Source: Chlamydomonas reinhardtii
Taxonomy: Eukaryota; Chlorophyta; Chlorophyceae; Chlamydomonadales; Chlamydomonadaceae
Length of the DNA: 64,000 nt
NCBI RefSeq assembly: GCF_000002595.2
Contig: NC_057006.1
Span: forward strand, 3,535,156-3,599,155
Reading direction: 5' to 3'
Of this stretch, positions 1 through 10,667 are shown piece by piece. A program made the position numbers and the translations under genes. The notes under the pieces are model-generated. The model was not told where the DNA came from. It was given only the letters and a program-made list of their open reading frames with translations, and ran no database searches. Within the stretch, counting starts at the first letter, position 1. Every line of letters starts with the position of its first letter.

Positions 1-1131
1 GAGGCCGCGGGCTGGGAGGCAGGGGAGACGGCGGAGGCCTGGGCGGCGCAGGGCTAGGCGGCGCAGGGCTGGGCGGGCGAGGCGAGGGTGGAGGACTGGG
101 GGGCAAGGGGCTGGGAGGCGAGGGGCTGGGAGGACGGGGCGAAGGGGGAGGGCTGGGCGGCTGAGGCGGGATAGGCGGGCTGGGAGGTGAAGGAGAAGGA
201 GGCCGCGGGCTGGGAGGCAGGGGAGACGGCGGAGGCCTGGGCGGCGCAGGGCTAGGCGGCGCAGGGCTGGGCGGGCGAGGCGAGGGTGGAGGACTGGGGG
301 GCAAGGGGCTGGGAGGCGAGGGGCTGGGAGGACGGGGCGAAGGGGGAGGGCTGGGCGGCTGAGGCGGGATAGGCGGGCCGGGAGGTGAAGGAGAAGGAGG
401 CCGCGGGCTGGGAGGCAGGGGAGACGGCGGAGGCCTGGGCGGCGCAGGGCTAGGCGGCGCAGGGCTGGGCGGGCGAGGCGAGGGTGGAGGACTGGGGGGC
501 AAGGGGCTGGGAGGCGAGGGGCTGGGAGGACGGGGCGAAGGGGGAGGGCTGGGCGGCTGAGGCGGGACAGGCGGGCTGGGAGGTGAAGGAGAAGGAGGCC
601 GCGGGCTGGGAGGCAGGGGAGACGGCGGAGGCCTGGGCGGCGCAGGGCTAGGCGGCGCAGGGCTGGGCGGGCGAGGCGAGGGTGGAGGACTGGGGGGCAA
701 GGGGCTGGGAGGCGAGGGGCTGGGAGGACGGGGCGAAGGGGGAGGGCTGGGCGGCTGAGGCGGGATAGGCGGGCTGGGAGGTGAAGGAGAAGGAGGCCGC
801 GGGCTGGGAGGCAGGGGAGACGGCGGAGGCCTGGGCGGCGCAGGGCTAGGCGGCGCAGGGCTGGGCGGGCGAGGCGAGGGCGGAGGACTGGGGGGCAAGG
901 GGCTGGGAGGCGAGGGGCTGGGAGGACGGGGCGAAGGGGGAGGGCTGGGCGGCTGAGGCGGGATAGGCGGGCCGGGAGGTGAAGGAGAAGGAGGCCGCGG
1001 GCTGGGAGGCAGGGGAGACGGCGGAGGCCTGGGCGGCGCAGGGCTAGGCGGCGCAGGGCTGGGCGGGCGAGGCGAGGGTGGAGGACTGGGGGGCAAGGGG
1101 CTGGGAGGCGAGGGGCTGGGAGGACGGGGCG
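1..1131 (-). repeat. 198-bp tandem array, about 5.7 copies, coding
   Basis: The unit starting GAGGCCGCGGGCTGGGAGGC recurs at 1, 199, 397, 595, 793 and 991, an exact 198-bp period. Copies are nearly identical; I noticed three variable sites (for example GGGCTGGGAGGT versus GGGCCGGGAGGT in copies 2 and 5, and GATAGG versus GACAGG in copy 3). Because 198 is 66 codons, every copy keeps the minus-strand reading frame, and the changes read as Ser to Gly, Ile to Val and one silent change. The array runs off the left edge of the window, so its full copy number is unknown. Confidence 0.97.
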
Positions 1132-1266
1132 AAGGTGGTGGCGCAGGACTGATTGCTACTACGTCCAGTTGACGACGCCGTAGCCCGTCGAATGTGAGCG
1201 TGTCTTGTGCTTTCTTGATGTCTGAGATGACACCTTCTTTTGTTGTTCTGCGTTTCACAACATGGA
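1..1266 (-). CDS. Hydroxyproline-rich (SP-rod) extracellular protein, partial
   Basis: The minus strand is open from 1266 to the window edge in the frame that reads the 198-bp array as Ser-Pro/Pro-Pro motifs ([13 protein letters not shown], then [18 protein letters not shown]). This is the composition of the rod of volvocine cell-wall glycoproteins such as pherophorins and other hydroxyproline-rich proteins, where prolines are hydroxylated and glycosylated in the secretory path. Before the rod there is a short non-repetitive piece ending [19 protein letters not shown]. An in-frame TAA lies just upstream at 1268-1270, so the exon probably starts at an AG acceptor near 1267. I do not see a diagnostic pherophorin cysteine pattern, so only the rod type is claimed. 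The C-terminal part is outside the window. Confidence 0.72.
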
Positions 1267-1498
1267 CTTATCGTGGGTCAAGGATTCATGGAATGGGCTC
1301 GCAGTCTGCATGGCAGGTGATTGCGGGGTGGAAACTGCTTGCGGCGTCCGAGCGTCGCGGGTGCCGACGGTTGGGCCCAATTGTCCGAAGAGCACTTTGC
1401 TCCCGTCTAATGACGGATGCAACTAGCAACTGCGAGCTGAAGTATACGCCGCTACTGGTCTTGTTGACAAGAAGCAGCAGTTGCTTGAACTTCTTATT

Positions 1499-1783
1499 TC
1501 ATGATTGCATCACAAGTCGGCCGTCCTGCCAACTATAGGGAACTTGTGTGCATATAAGAAGAATTGTGTCGTAGGTGCTCATGATGTCAGCAACCTCACA
1601 GCCTGAATGAACGCACCCGTCTCTGCTGGAAGAGCGCGCCAGTCCACCGCTGCGAGCCTGGCCGGCTGAGTCTGCTTGAGCATGGAGTGAGTCTACTGTT
1701 ACAAATAGAATAAGCATCATCAACTCAACGCGCAGCAGCCCTCCACCCTTTGACACAAGGGGAAACGGACTGATGTTGAGCAT
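1499..1783 (-). CDS. Possible signal-peptide first exon of the SP-rod gene
   Basis: A minus-strand frame with an ATG at 1783 reads a basic start, then a hydrophobic stretch LMMLILFVTV, then DSLHAQA, which fits a secretory signal peptide with cleavage after AQA. It lies upstream of the SP-rod exon on the same strand, where a secreted protein would need its signal. The frame closes at 1499. A GT that could act as a donor lies just before the end, but the link to the exon at 1266 was not resolved. The region is lower in GC than the rod. This may be chance. Confidence 0.3.
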   Translation of the reverse strand: MLNISPFPLVSKGGGLLRVELMMLILFVTVDSLHAQADSAGQARSGGLARSSSRDGCVHSGCEVADIMSTYDTILLICTQVPYSWQDGRLVMQS

Positions 1784-3460
1784 CTGGCCTACCTAAGCAG
1801 TAAGTAAGCATAAACCCAGCAAGTCTACGCGCCTATTAAGCTCAGTAGGTCTAAGCACATTATTGTGTGCGCCACCTATGCTCTTACGCGATCTCAAATT
1901 CCGAGAAACGTCGGTTATCGCTCGATCGTACGTACTGCCGATTTGCCTCCTCTGAACCATTAGGGTGATGAATTAATAAAGACCACAGATGCAGTTACAA
2001 TCGTTGTGTCACCGGACCGGACCGGACATAGGGACTTGAGGCCGACGTAGGGCCGAAGCGACGCAGGGCCGACACCGTGACCGACGCAGGGCCGACTTGA
2101 GGGCCGACATGGGGGCCGACGCGTGAGTCAGCGCTTCCTACCTCACGCCGCCCCCGCGGCAACCCTAGTATATTTCTGCGCAACAGGACCCTTACTGCTG
2201 CCTTGCTACGGCTATATGGCGCTGAGGACGGATGGGGGACGAGTGGACGACACTAAACTGCTGGGGTTTCGTACCCGAAACCGTGCTGCCAACCGTGCCT
2301 TGCTGATGAGGGCGCGCTTGGGTTTCGCCCCGCTTACAGTGTCCCTTTGCCAAAGTTGCCTGCGATAGAGGGGCCAGCCCCTCCTCGCCCCGCAAGAGTC
2401 GCGACTTTCGCGAATGGCCATGCTGCCGTTTTGTTCAATACCTGCAGACTGTGCGTGCATGCATGCATATGAAGCATAGCGGCGATGCCGCCCAGTTGTC
2501 TGCTAGGTCTTTACCGCATGCTGCGCAATATGCTGCGTGCTGCTGTACGGTATCCTCTCCTGCCGTTCATCCTCCCTCGTGTCATGACATTTGCCCATAA
2601 CATGATGCTTATGGGGCACGCCCCATGGATCGCTTGGCGGTTCGCTAGTGCCTCGACTGGTGGGCATTGTTGTCAGGGTCTGGGGCTGCACCACGCTTTT
2701 GGGAATTGACACGCCATCCACGCCATCCACGCCATCCACGCCGGATTGACACGCCATCTAAGCCGGAGGAAGATTGCTGTCAAAAATCACCTGGAAACGT
2801 CTCCAGTTTGGTGACGGCAGTCAGCGGAAACAGCAGACAGCGCGGCGAGCCCAGCCGTCAAGACGCAGCTTGAGCGTGGCTTGAGAAGATACGGAGCAAG
2901 CTGCAAAGCGATAAAGCCATGTCGCGGAAGGGTTACAGGGCAGAGGTTCGCGCTCGGGCACCGAACGAGGGCAATGAACGATGGCTGGCGCGTCCAAGCG
3001 CACACGGTATGTCGCCGGTAGTTTATTACGCTGCATCGAAAAACGGCTTGGAGATTGCGACAGGCAACGACAGCCTGAATTTCGGTTGGTCCCTGTCGTG
3101 TGGCCCCTCGCCGTCTTGTGCAGGATGGCTCAAGCGGCTTCAGCTGCTGCGGGAGAACCCCCAGGTAGCTGCACCCCCTTCTGTAATTCACCACTGCCAC
3201 ACCTCATCCTTATCACGCGCCTGGCGCGGGACACCACATTCCTGCTGCCAGCACGGGCAGCCCAGCAGGCGTGTACCGGTCAGCTGTCATGTTGCAACGC
3301 CGGGTGCGTGTGTGCACCTCTACCCCACCCTTCCCATTCCCCACCCCCCGCAGGCCAAGCAGCTCCTGGACGCTCACACCTCTCCTTCCCCTACCTCCTC
3401 TTTTCCCGTGCAAACCCTGCTGCGTGTGTGGCTTGGTATTCGCCCACACAGGGCTGTGGC
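1784..3460. other. No gene seen; short simple repeats
   Basis: I see no convincing exon here. 2015-2125 holds a degenerate run of GGGCCGAC words with GGACC repeats, and 2708-2745 holds four copies of the 9-bp word ACGCCATCC. GC content is lower than in the flanking blocks. Confidence 0.5.
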
Positions 3461-3469
3461 CGGGGGCTG

Positions 3470-6400
3470 GCGGCGGCGGGCTGAGCGGCAGCAGGGGCGG
3501 GCGGGCGGGCGGCGTGGCGGCGGCGGCGGGCAAAGGCGCCCGAGGCGGTGCTGGTGCTGCGGAAGCTGGCGGCGGCGGCGGATGACTCGCACCGGTCAGG
3601 TGAGGTGCTGGCGGCAGGGGAAGACGTGGGAGTGGGTGGGAGTGGCGTGGTTTGGGAGGGTGGAGGCGGTGGGTGCGCGCGCAGACCAGTTGCAGACCAT
3701 TTGCAGACCGGGTGCACGGAGACCGGGTGCGCGCGCAGACCGTATGCAGTGCCTTGCGAGGGTCTCACGGAGTGCAAGCTGCGCGGCGTGATGTGCTGCG
3801 TTGCTTGCTTGCTGCTGACTGACTTCGTGCGCCCCCCCTCACACACACACGCACTTCCCCCCACCCCCCACCCCCACCTTTCACAGGCCGGCGCTGTAGC
3901 CTGCAGCTGTGGGTGTGGCAGCTGCGGCGGCAGCTGCGGCGGCACGTGGCGGACATGGTGGCGGCAGCGGTGTGCGTGTGCGCGTGGGGAGTTTGTAGGC
4001 GAGTGTGTGTATGTGTGTATGTGCGTGTGGGGTGGTGGATTGGGTGACTGGGCGGGGCGGGCTGCGCGGATGCGCAAGGGTGACTGGGCGGGGCAGCCAG
4101 GCTGCGCGAGGGACGCCAGAACGGCAGGGTTGCGCCCCATCCCGCATACACCCTCGCACACGCTCCCCCTCCCCCCCGCCCCCGCCGCGCACAGCAGGAC
4201 CCTGGCGTGCTGGCCCCCGGCCTCGCCGGCTCCGAGCACACACACGCTACTGGCCAGCCGCCACCTGCTGCCGCGCCCCAAGTGCACACGGTGGCTCACA
4301 CCCGGCAGCACCTCGGAGGGTGCGGCTGGGCGGTTAGGGAGGGGTCCGAGATGCGGGAGCGAGAGGGCGAGTGGGGCGGCGGCTGGTCTAGACACCGTAG
4401 GGGGCGTGCGAAACGGCGGGCAAACGGAGTGGGCGCGGGCTGCAGCAGTGCCGATGACAGTGCGGGGCTGACGGCTGCAGTCACTGCCACCGGCGCAACC
4501 GATACACGTGCGTGCGTGTCCGCCTCGAGTCCCTCGAGACCCACAGCAGCACCGTGTGTCGCGCCGCTGTGTAGTGCACTGGCGCATTGGCTGACCCGAC
4601 CTCACCCGGCCGCTCCTCCCCCCCCCCCCCCCGCAGTGTATCCTGTACCGCTGTTCCAGACATCCTTGCACCCCCCCCCCCGCCCCCACTCACTACGGTA
4701 CTGCTGCGCACTGTCTTCCGCCGCGCCCGCATCCCCCCGCATCAACCCAACCCACCCCGCCTCCCCCGCCCCACCGCAGCGCTGCTGGGCGCCGTTACCT
4801 GCTGCTGGGCGCTGGAGGCCTGGAGGTCTCCGAGTCGCCCGCCTTGGCCGTGACGGCGGAGGCGGAGGCAGCTCGGCGTGGGTGCTGGTGGGGCTGCTGG
4901 CGGCGCGGCCACTTGGCAACCTGCTGGGCGAGGCGGCGCGGGGGGCGCTGGCGGCGGCGCTGGGGCACACGCACGCTTGCTTAGATGGCTGGGCGCCATA
5001 CGGTGCGCATGGGGGTACGGGTTTGGGGGGGGGGGGGGCGTAGAGGGTGGCCATGGGGTACCGTACCACGTCGTCGAGCACGGAGCAGCAGCAGCACGAG
5101 CAGCAGCAGGAGCAGCAGCAGGAGCAGCGACGGGCGGGTGGGCAGGTGGGTGGGTGGAGAGGGGGGCGGGAAGGGTGTGGAGCGGGGGCGGACCAGAGGC
5201 GCGTGTCCCCGCCCGGCAGCACGCCGCCGCTCCCCCCCCCACACACACACACACATACACATACGTGGTGTTCACACACGTTTGACCCAAGCACCACTAC
5301 AGCTCCACGGCACCGCACGCCCGCACAGCACCCCACACCTGCCCGTACACCCACTACCACCCCCACCCCCACTCCCACTCCCCGCAGCTCCACGGGTCGG
5401 CTGCCGCTGACCAACGCCCTGCTGGCAGCGGCGCGCTCTGCTGGGTTGCAGCAGGGCGTGACGTCTACCGCGACATGGCTTCGTAGGAGCCGCTGGCCCC
5501 GTGAGTGCAAGTCGCAGGCTTCCTACCTGCCAGCATCCCTGATGAGGTCATCATCTGTCGCCGGCGGGACTAGACGACCTGGGGGGCGGCGGCGGCGGCG
5601 ATGGCGGCGGCGGCGGTGGTGGCGGCGGCGGCGGTGGTGGTGGCGGCGGCGGCGCCGAGCATGGCGCGGGCTTGCCGCAGCAGCGAGCTGCACACGGCCG
5701 CAAGCCAGCTGCAGCGGCTCAACCGTCGGTTGCGCATTGCAGAGGCCTGCCGCCCTGCCTGTGTTATTCCTGCTGCCCCTACCACTGCACCGGCACGCCT
5801 GCACCGCCGCACGGCTGCGCCCTCACGCCCCAGCCACGTGCGTGCAGGGACGCGGACCCGCAGGCGCACAGCAGCAGCTGCAGCTGCTGGCGAGGCTGGG
5901 GAGGCTGGCGGTGGCGGCGGTGGCGGTGTAGCAGGTGGGGGTGGCGGTGGCGGTGGCGGTGCAGCAGGTGGGGTTGCGGGGCTGGCGGCAAGGGGCTCAC
6001 CCGTGGGCGGGTGTGCGGGCGGGGGCGGGGGGCGCAGGACAAGGCGCACGGGCATCCCGTGTCCCGCATGCCAGTGAGGCTCCATCATGAAGGGGCTACG
6101 CCGGCGCTGACTCTGATACGGGGCAGCTAAAGCACGGCGGCTGGGGGAGCGCTGCGGCCTGCGGCCTGCTGCGGCGGCGGCGGCGTGGTTGCGGAGGACG
6201 CGCTGGTGATTCCAGACAGCGGTGAAGACGAGGAGTTGCGGGCGGAGCGGCCGGCCAAGAGGCGTCGGCGCGGCGGCAGCGCGGGCGGCAGCGGGCGGTG
6301 ATGATAGCGGCAGCGCTGGCGGCAGCGCGGCTTGACGGCAGCGGCGGCGGCCGCTGGCTGGAGTGGCTATCGGGGCGCTGTTGCGAGGCGCCCGCCAGGG

Positions 6401-7212
6401 GCGTGGGTCGTCAGCGTTTGGGTTTGAGTGTGGCGGGATCAAATGACGTCATGCACGTCCGTGGCACGGCGCAAACCGTCAACCGTCAACTTACTGCTCT
6501 CGCAGGGCGGAGCCGACACACACCTTAAATCGCCGCATTGCTGCTACTTCCGCCGGTGGGCCCCCGTCCTGGCGGCTCTGCTGCGCTTCCAGGGCTACTG
6601 CCTGCCGCCCGCCTTCCACACCGCCGCCCGCTAGCAGCCACCACTGGGCCGGCGGCGGCTGTAGCAGGAGTGCTGGGCGAGGGTCGTGTGCCGTGCACAG
6701 CCTGACGTATCTGGGGCGGGTGGCGGTCTTGGCGGCTCCGCGGGCGGGGCTGCTGCCACAGCCGATCGCGCTGGTGCGGCTGCTGCTAGCTACTGCCGCT
6801 GCGCCTTCATCACAGATGGGCCCTGGTGAGCCCAGGAGTTGCGGCATGCCTTCCGTGTTTTGTGGTGGGTTATAGTTGGGTTCAGAATGTCGCGTGGACA
6901 CTTGTGTTGTGTTGTGTGCGTGGTGGACAGCCCTCAGTGTAGCCCGGTTTCTGCACTTCTGTTCCTGCTCAAACCATTCATTGCCGCACCACACCGCTAC
7001 GCAGGAGCGAGTTGCTGTACAACGAGTCCTTCCCGGAGTTGCGTGAGACGCGGCTGGAGGTGGCGCTGGCGGAGCTGTCGGCTGGCGGGCGCGAGGTGGA
7101 CGGCGGCATGGTGGAGTGGGTGACGCACGCGCAGGACGCGGTGCTGGAGTTTGCGCGCGCACATGCGGCAGAGCTGCCTGGGTACACCATGCCCTCTGCG
7201 GCTCGGACATAG
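3470..7212 (+). CDS. Unassembled multi-exon gene, possibly degenerate
   Basis: Several pieces look coding and splice in phase. 3530-3594 reads [20 protein letters not shown] and joins through GTGAGG to a piece near 3890 reading [20 protein letters not shown]. Near 5385 there is [20 protein letters not shown]. Near 6190-6298 a piece reads [19 protein letters not shown] and then an RRR-rich run, like an acidic tail plus nuclear signal. 6701-6825 joins 7005-7212 in phase (FITDGPW, then [20 protein letters not shown]) and ends at TAG 7210-7212. Around 4795-5000, however, two good coding stretches ([19 protein letters not shown] and [19 protein letters not shown]) lie in different frames without a plausible intron between them, and GGC, AGC and C-rich runs interrupt the region. 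It may be a frameshifted gene, or two genes. I do not recognise a family. Confidence 0.35.
5584..5662. repeat. GGC/GGT trinucleotide run
   Basis: Almost pure GGC, GGT and GAT triplets. In the plus frame beginning at 5601 this reads as Ala/Val, and it leads into a coding-like piece ([20 protein letters not shown]). A similar GGTGGC run lies at 5910-5975, and an AGC run at 5084-5130. Confidence 0.8.
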
Positions 7213-7989
7213 TTGTGGTGAAAGGGGGTGGTGCCAGTTCGTCGTGCGGTAGTGTGGCGGGCATGGTGCGGGGACCGTCGGTTGCTTGGAGGGAAGTCTC
7301 AAGGCAGCTGGCAAGCAACTTGTTCGATTGGGTTTGGTGCAGGGTGTTGGGAACTTAAGGCAGGTTACAATTGGTACGTGGGTCAGGTGGTGACATGGCA
7401 CTGCGGAAGTGCCATGTCATGGTGTGCGTGGGTGCTGAGTCCTTACGATGCGTGTAAATCAACCTGGTTTGCAGCAGGACCGTGCGACAGCAATGATTGA
7501 GCACGGGGCTTCCGCTCAGAGCATCCTGGCTGTGCAGTCAATGCAAGTGTGTTGCCAGTCACATGTAGTCAACTCAAGTCAACGCGCGCTGGTATGTGCA
7601 CGGACGGCGGTGTTGTAGTGAAGGGTAACATGGCACCTTCCTAGTTGCCTCTCGCTCGTGCTGGGTCCCGGCGGGCTTCACGGTGCACGCCGTGCACCCC
7701 TTGTAACTTGACTGTAACACCGCCGCGTGGGGGCATGTCGCACCTCGGATGACTGTCAGCCGCCCCTACTTCCGGTTAGCGATAGTCGTAATCACAATCC
7801 AACAGAGGGGCTTGCGGCTGATTAGCTAGTTGATGGGGGTAACGGCCTCCCAAGGCCACGATGAGTACGCACACGCACGGGCGCGCCGTGAAGTTCATGG
7901 TTTCGGCTATCAAACCCCACCCGGCAAGGTTCTCAAAGCTCAAACCAAACCAACACGCTTGCAACACGCTTGATTTAGCGTAGGTAACC
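7213..7989. other. Intergenic, with candidate TGTAA signals
   Basis: No exon seen. TGTAA words at about 7454, 7703 and 7713 could serve as poly(A) signals for the plus-strand gene ending at 7212. The rest should hold the promoter of the BTB gene. Confidence 0.45.
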
Positions 7990-9438
7990 ATGGCGCTACG
8001 TGCCAGCATGACCGCTGTTCCCAAGGGTCCCGTCCCGAGGCTGCTGCCGTCCGCCGCTCGCCTACGCCCACAGCCGCGGCCGCTCATGACCGCACGAGCG
8101 AACAATGGGCAGCAGCAGGAAGCAAACATCAATGCTAGCGCTGGCGCCAGCCCGCCAGAGAAGCAGAAGGCGACACTGGTCGCGCCCGGCAGCAGCCTAC
8201 TCGTCCTCAGCTTCAAGCAGGGCGTTGGCAGCGGCACGAAGGTGCTGGAGGTGGACCGGGCGCTGCTGTGGCACGCGTCGCCGGTGCTTCGCGGCGCGAT
8301 CGAGAGTGCCGCCGGCTCCAACCACAGCAGTGGGGGCGGCGCCGGCGGCAGCAGCACTGCGAGCGTGCTGCCAATAAAGGCCGCTGCTGCAACCACGGCC
8401 ACTGCCACTGCCTCACTGGCACTTGACTACGGCAGCCCTGCGGACTGGGAGGCGGTGCTTCAAGTGCTGCAGCTGAAGGCTCCTCCAGTGGATTGGGTAG
8501 GTACCTAGCTACGTACGCAGAGTGCGTGGGGGCGGGGTGCAAAGGGTGGGCTCTGCATGCTGAGCAGGGGAACCCCTGATGCTGCGAGCGGAAATGGAAT
8601 CATACATACCGCTTCTCCCCGGGGCGCACCTGTCCCACCTACCTGAAAGACTTGAGTCGTCCCTGCTGCCCTGTTGCCGCGTCACCTTGCCATCCCTGCT
8701 TGCCGCTGATGTTGTTGCTGCCATGCCGCCCTCCCGTACATGTATGCGCAGGCCAACGTGGAGCAGCTGCTGCGGCTGGCCGACAAGTACGACATGGACG
8801 CCGTACGGTCGACCTGCGCCGCCTTCCTGGCGTGTAACATCTCCCAGATGGCATTGTCCCACCCCCTGGACTCGCCGCGTAACCTGCTGCACGCGGCTTC
8901 CCTCGCTGAGAGGTATCTGAAGGACCGCTTCAGTAGCAGCGCCGCCAGCAGCACCACGAGTATCAGTGTCAGCGCCGCCAGCGCCAGTGCCAGTGCCGGC
9001 CCCAGCAGTCTCAGCCCCAGCACGGCGCAGAGCTATGTGGAGGCCATCAGCGCTGCACTGGGCAAAGCGCTCGAGCCCGCCCGCTTCAAGGGTACCTACA
9101 CCCCGAACAGTTACTCATACAGCGGCCGGCAGCCCGAAGTGGACACCTGGCGTGAGAACGCTCGGCCCGTGGTGGCCAGACTCGCTGCACTGATGGAGGA
9201 GGCTAAGGGCCGCGACATCCTCACGCCGGACGTACAGGTAGGCGCGGGCCACCCGCAAACACTTACGTACAGCGCACATTCGTCTAGATGCCTTACGCTA
9301 GTTGCCGTGCTAACAGTAATTTGTGGCGCTCATCCCCGCTCTTCGTCCACCGGTCCGTTCTTGGCTTTCCAACTCACGCACGCACAGGACCAGGTGATGG
9401 AGCTTCTGCTGTCCAGCCTGACACGACTGACCAGTTGA
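7990..9438 (+). CDS. BTB/POZ domain protein
   Basis: Three exons, 7990-8496, 8752-9237 and 9388-9438, give 347 residues. Every splice keeps phase 0, with donors GTAGGT and GTAGGC and acceptors GCGCAG and GCACAG. The BTB/POZ fold spans about residues 84-195: VLEVDRALLWHASPVLRGAI near the start, a Ser/Gly/Ala/Thr-rich insertion at 104-145, WEAVLQVLQL near 153-162, and ANVEQLLRLADKYDMDAV opening exon 2, the typical end of the domain. A Ser/Ala run follows and then a helical tail to a TGA. BTB proteins dimerise and often serve as adaptors for CUL3 ubiquitin ligases; no kelch, MATH or other partner domain is visible. The first 60 residues are Arg/Pro/Ala-rich and disordered-looking. The start is the first ATG, in context ACCATGG. 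Confidence 0.9.
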
Positions 9439-9475
9439 GGGGCGCCCGGATCGGACAGGAGTGCGGGTTGCTAGC

Positions 9476-9480
9476 TGTAA
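9476..9480 (+). terminator. TGTAA poly(A) signal of the BTB gene
   Basis: TGTAA, the usual volvocine polyadenylation signal, lies 38 bases after the stop codon of the BTB gene. Confidence 0.7.
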
Positions 9481-10667
9481 TGCAGGGCGGGTCTTAGTGG
9501 ACACCCATGATGCGCTTACCTTCATGCTTGCGGCCTGATTATCAGTTGGTCAGTTGGTCAGCTGCGTCATATGTTGCGTCATATGTTGGCGTTATCTGGG
9601 CCCAGGGCGGTTTTAGGCCCCTAGTAACCGTAGGAACTGGTTGGCCAGGTGCAGGGCAAGCCTGTGCGTGGGCAGGGTCCTACCATCCGTCCAGCGCTAG
9701 CTCATGAACTAGTAGTTGGCCAGGCGTAATTGACCAGCAGGCGGTTGTATGTCATACAATCAGCCGCACCCATACGGCAATGCGGCCGGTCCCACGCAAA
9801 TGACCGCAAGATACGCCTTGCCGCTCATGGCCACCCGCTGATGTAACAGCGCTGACATTGAGACGTCCCCTCGCTAAGTGCTAACAGTACGTTACTGCTG
9901 CTGGTGAAGTTTACATCAGGGCTCTGGGTTCCAGGGTTTCCTCAGCACCAGGGTTTCCAGTGTTTGGCGTACCGTACCAGTCGAACACACTGTGCGTCTC
10001 CCTAGGCAGACGAAGTGCCTGGCATGTTTACCCCCCGATAATGCAACGCCATGAGCGCGCGCATCCTCCATGTCAAAACTCAAGAGATTTCCGTGCTGTG
10101 CTGTCAGGCCCCATCCACAAAGCCAGTAGTCCCACATCTCCTGCCAACTTGGTTCAAATACCGCCGTATTATTCTAGCAGGCAGAGGAGGTAGGCCGACT
10201 TTCAATTATTGCCTTCGTGCCATCCAGCATCCCATTATTGGCAAAGCTGCGCTCTGACAACACGCACAGCGGGCTAAGTAAGCCAGCAGCACTGCTGCCT
10301 GTAAACTGATTGTCAAGCGCGCACATCTATCCACACATTTAGCCACACATCAGACCGTCCGGCCATCCGCCGGCTGTTGGCCGCCGCCCTGCAGCCACAC
10401 ATCATTCGTTATACATGCCCGCCCGTCCTCAGCCGCCGCACTTGATGCATGAACTGGACGCCCACCACCCCGGCGGCCACCACGTTCAACACCACACCAC
10501 GTGCAGTGGGGGGAGCGGAAAGCCAGGGCGGGTTGCTGAAAGCCCACCCGTGTTCCGGGTGGCCCCTTGTACCACCGGCGCATAATGAGCGAAGCCAACT
10601 CCATCCACCCGCTGCACCGGCAACCCGCATCTACCCGCCGTGGCGGCCCTGACCCCCGGTGTCCAGG
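9481..10667. other. Intergenic between convergent genes
   Basis: No exon seen. Small direct repeats occur at 9544-9590 (AGTTGGTC twice, then GCGTCATATGTT twice), and a small inverted repeat (GTTGTATG / CATACAA) near 9745. The two flanking genes converge here. Confidence 0.5.

Noticed and set aside
1-1131. CRISPR-like repeat array
   Set aside because: The repeats are contiguous 198-bp units with no spacers, and they keep a coding frame.
3391-4689. Minus-strand open frame of 432 codons rich in Arg, Gly and Pro
   Set aside because: It has no motif and crosses plus-strand exon pieces with good splice sites; it is typical of random frames in GC-rich DNA.
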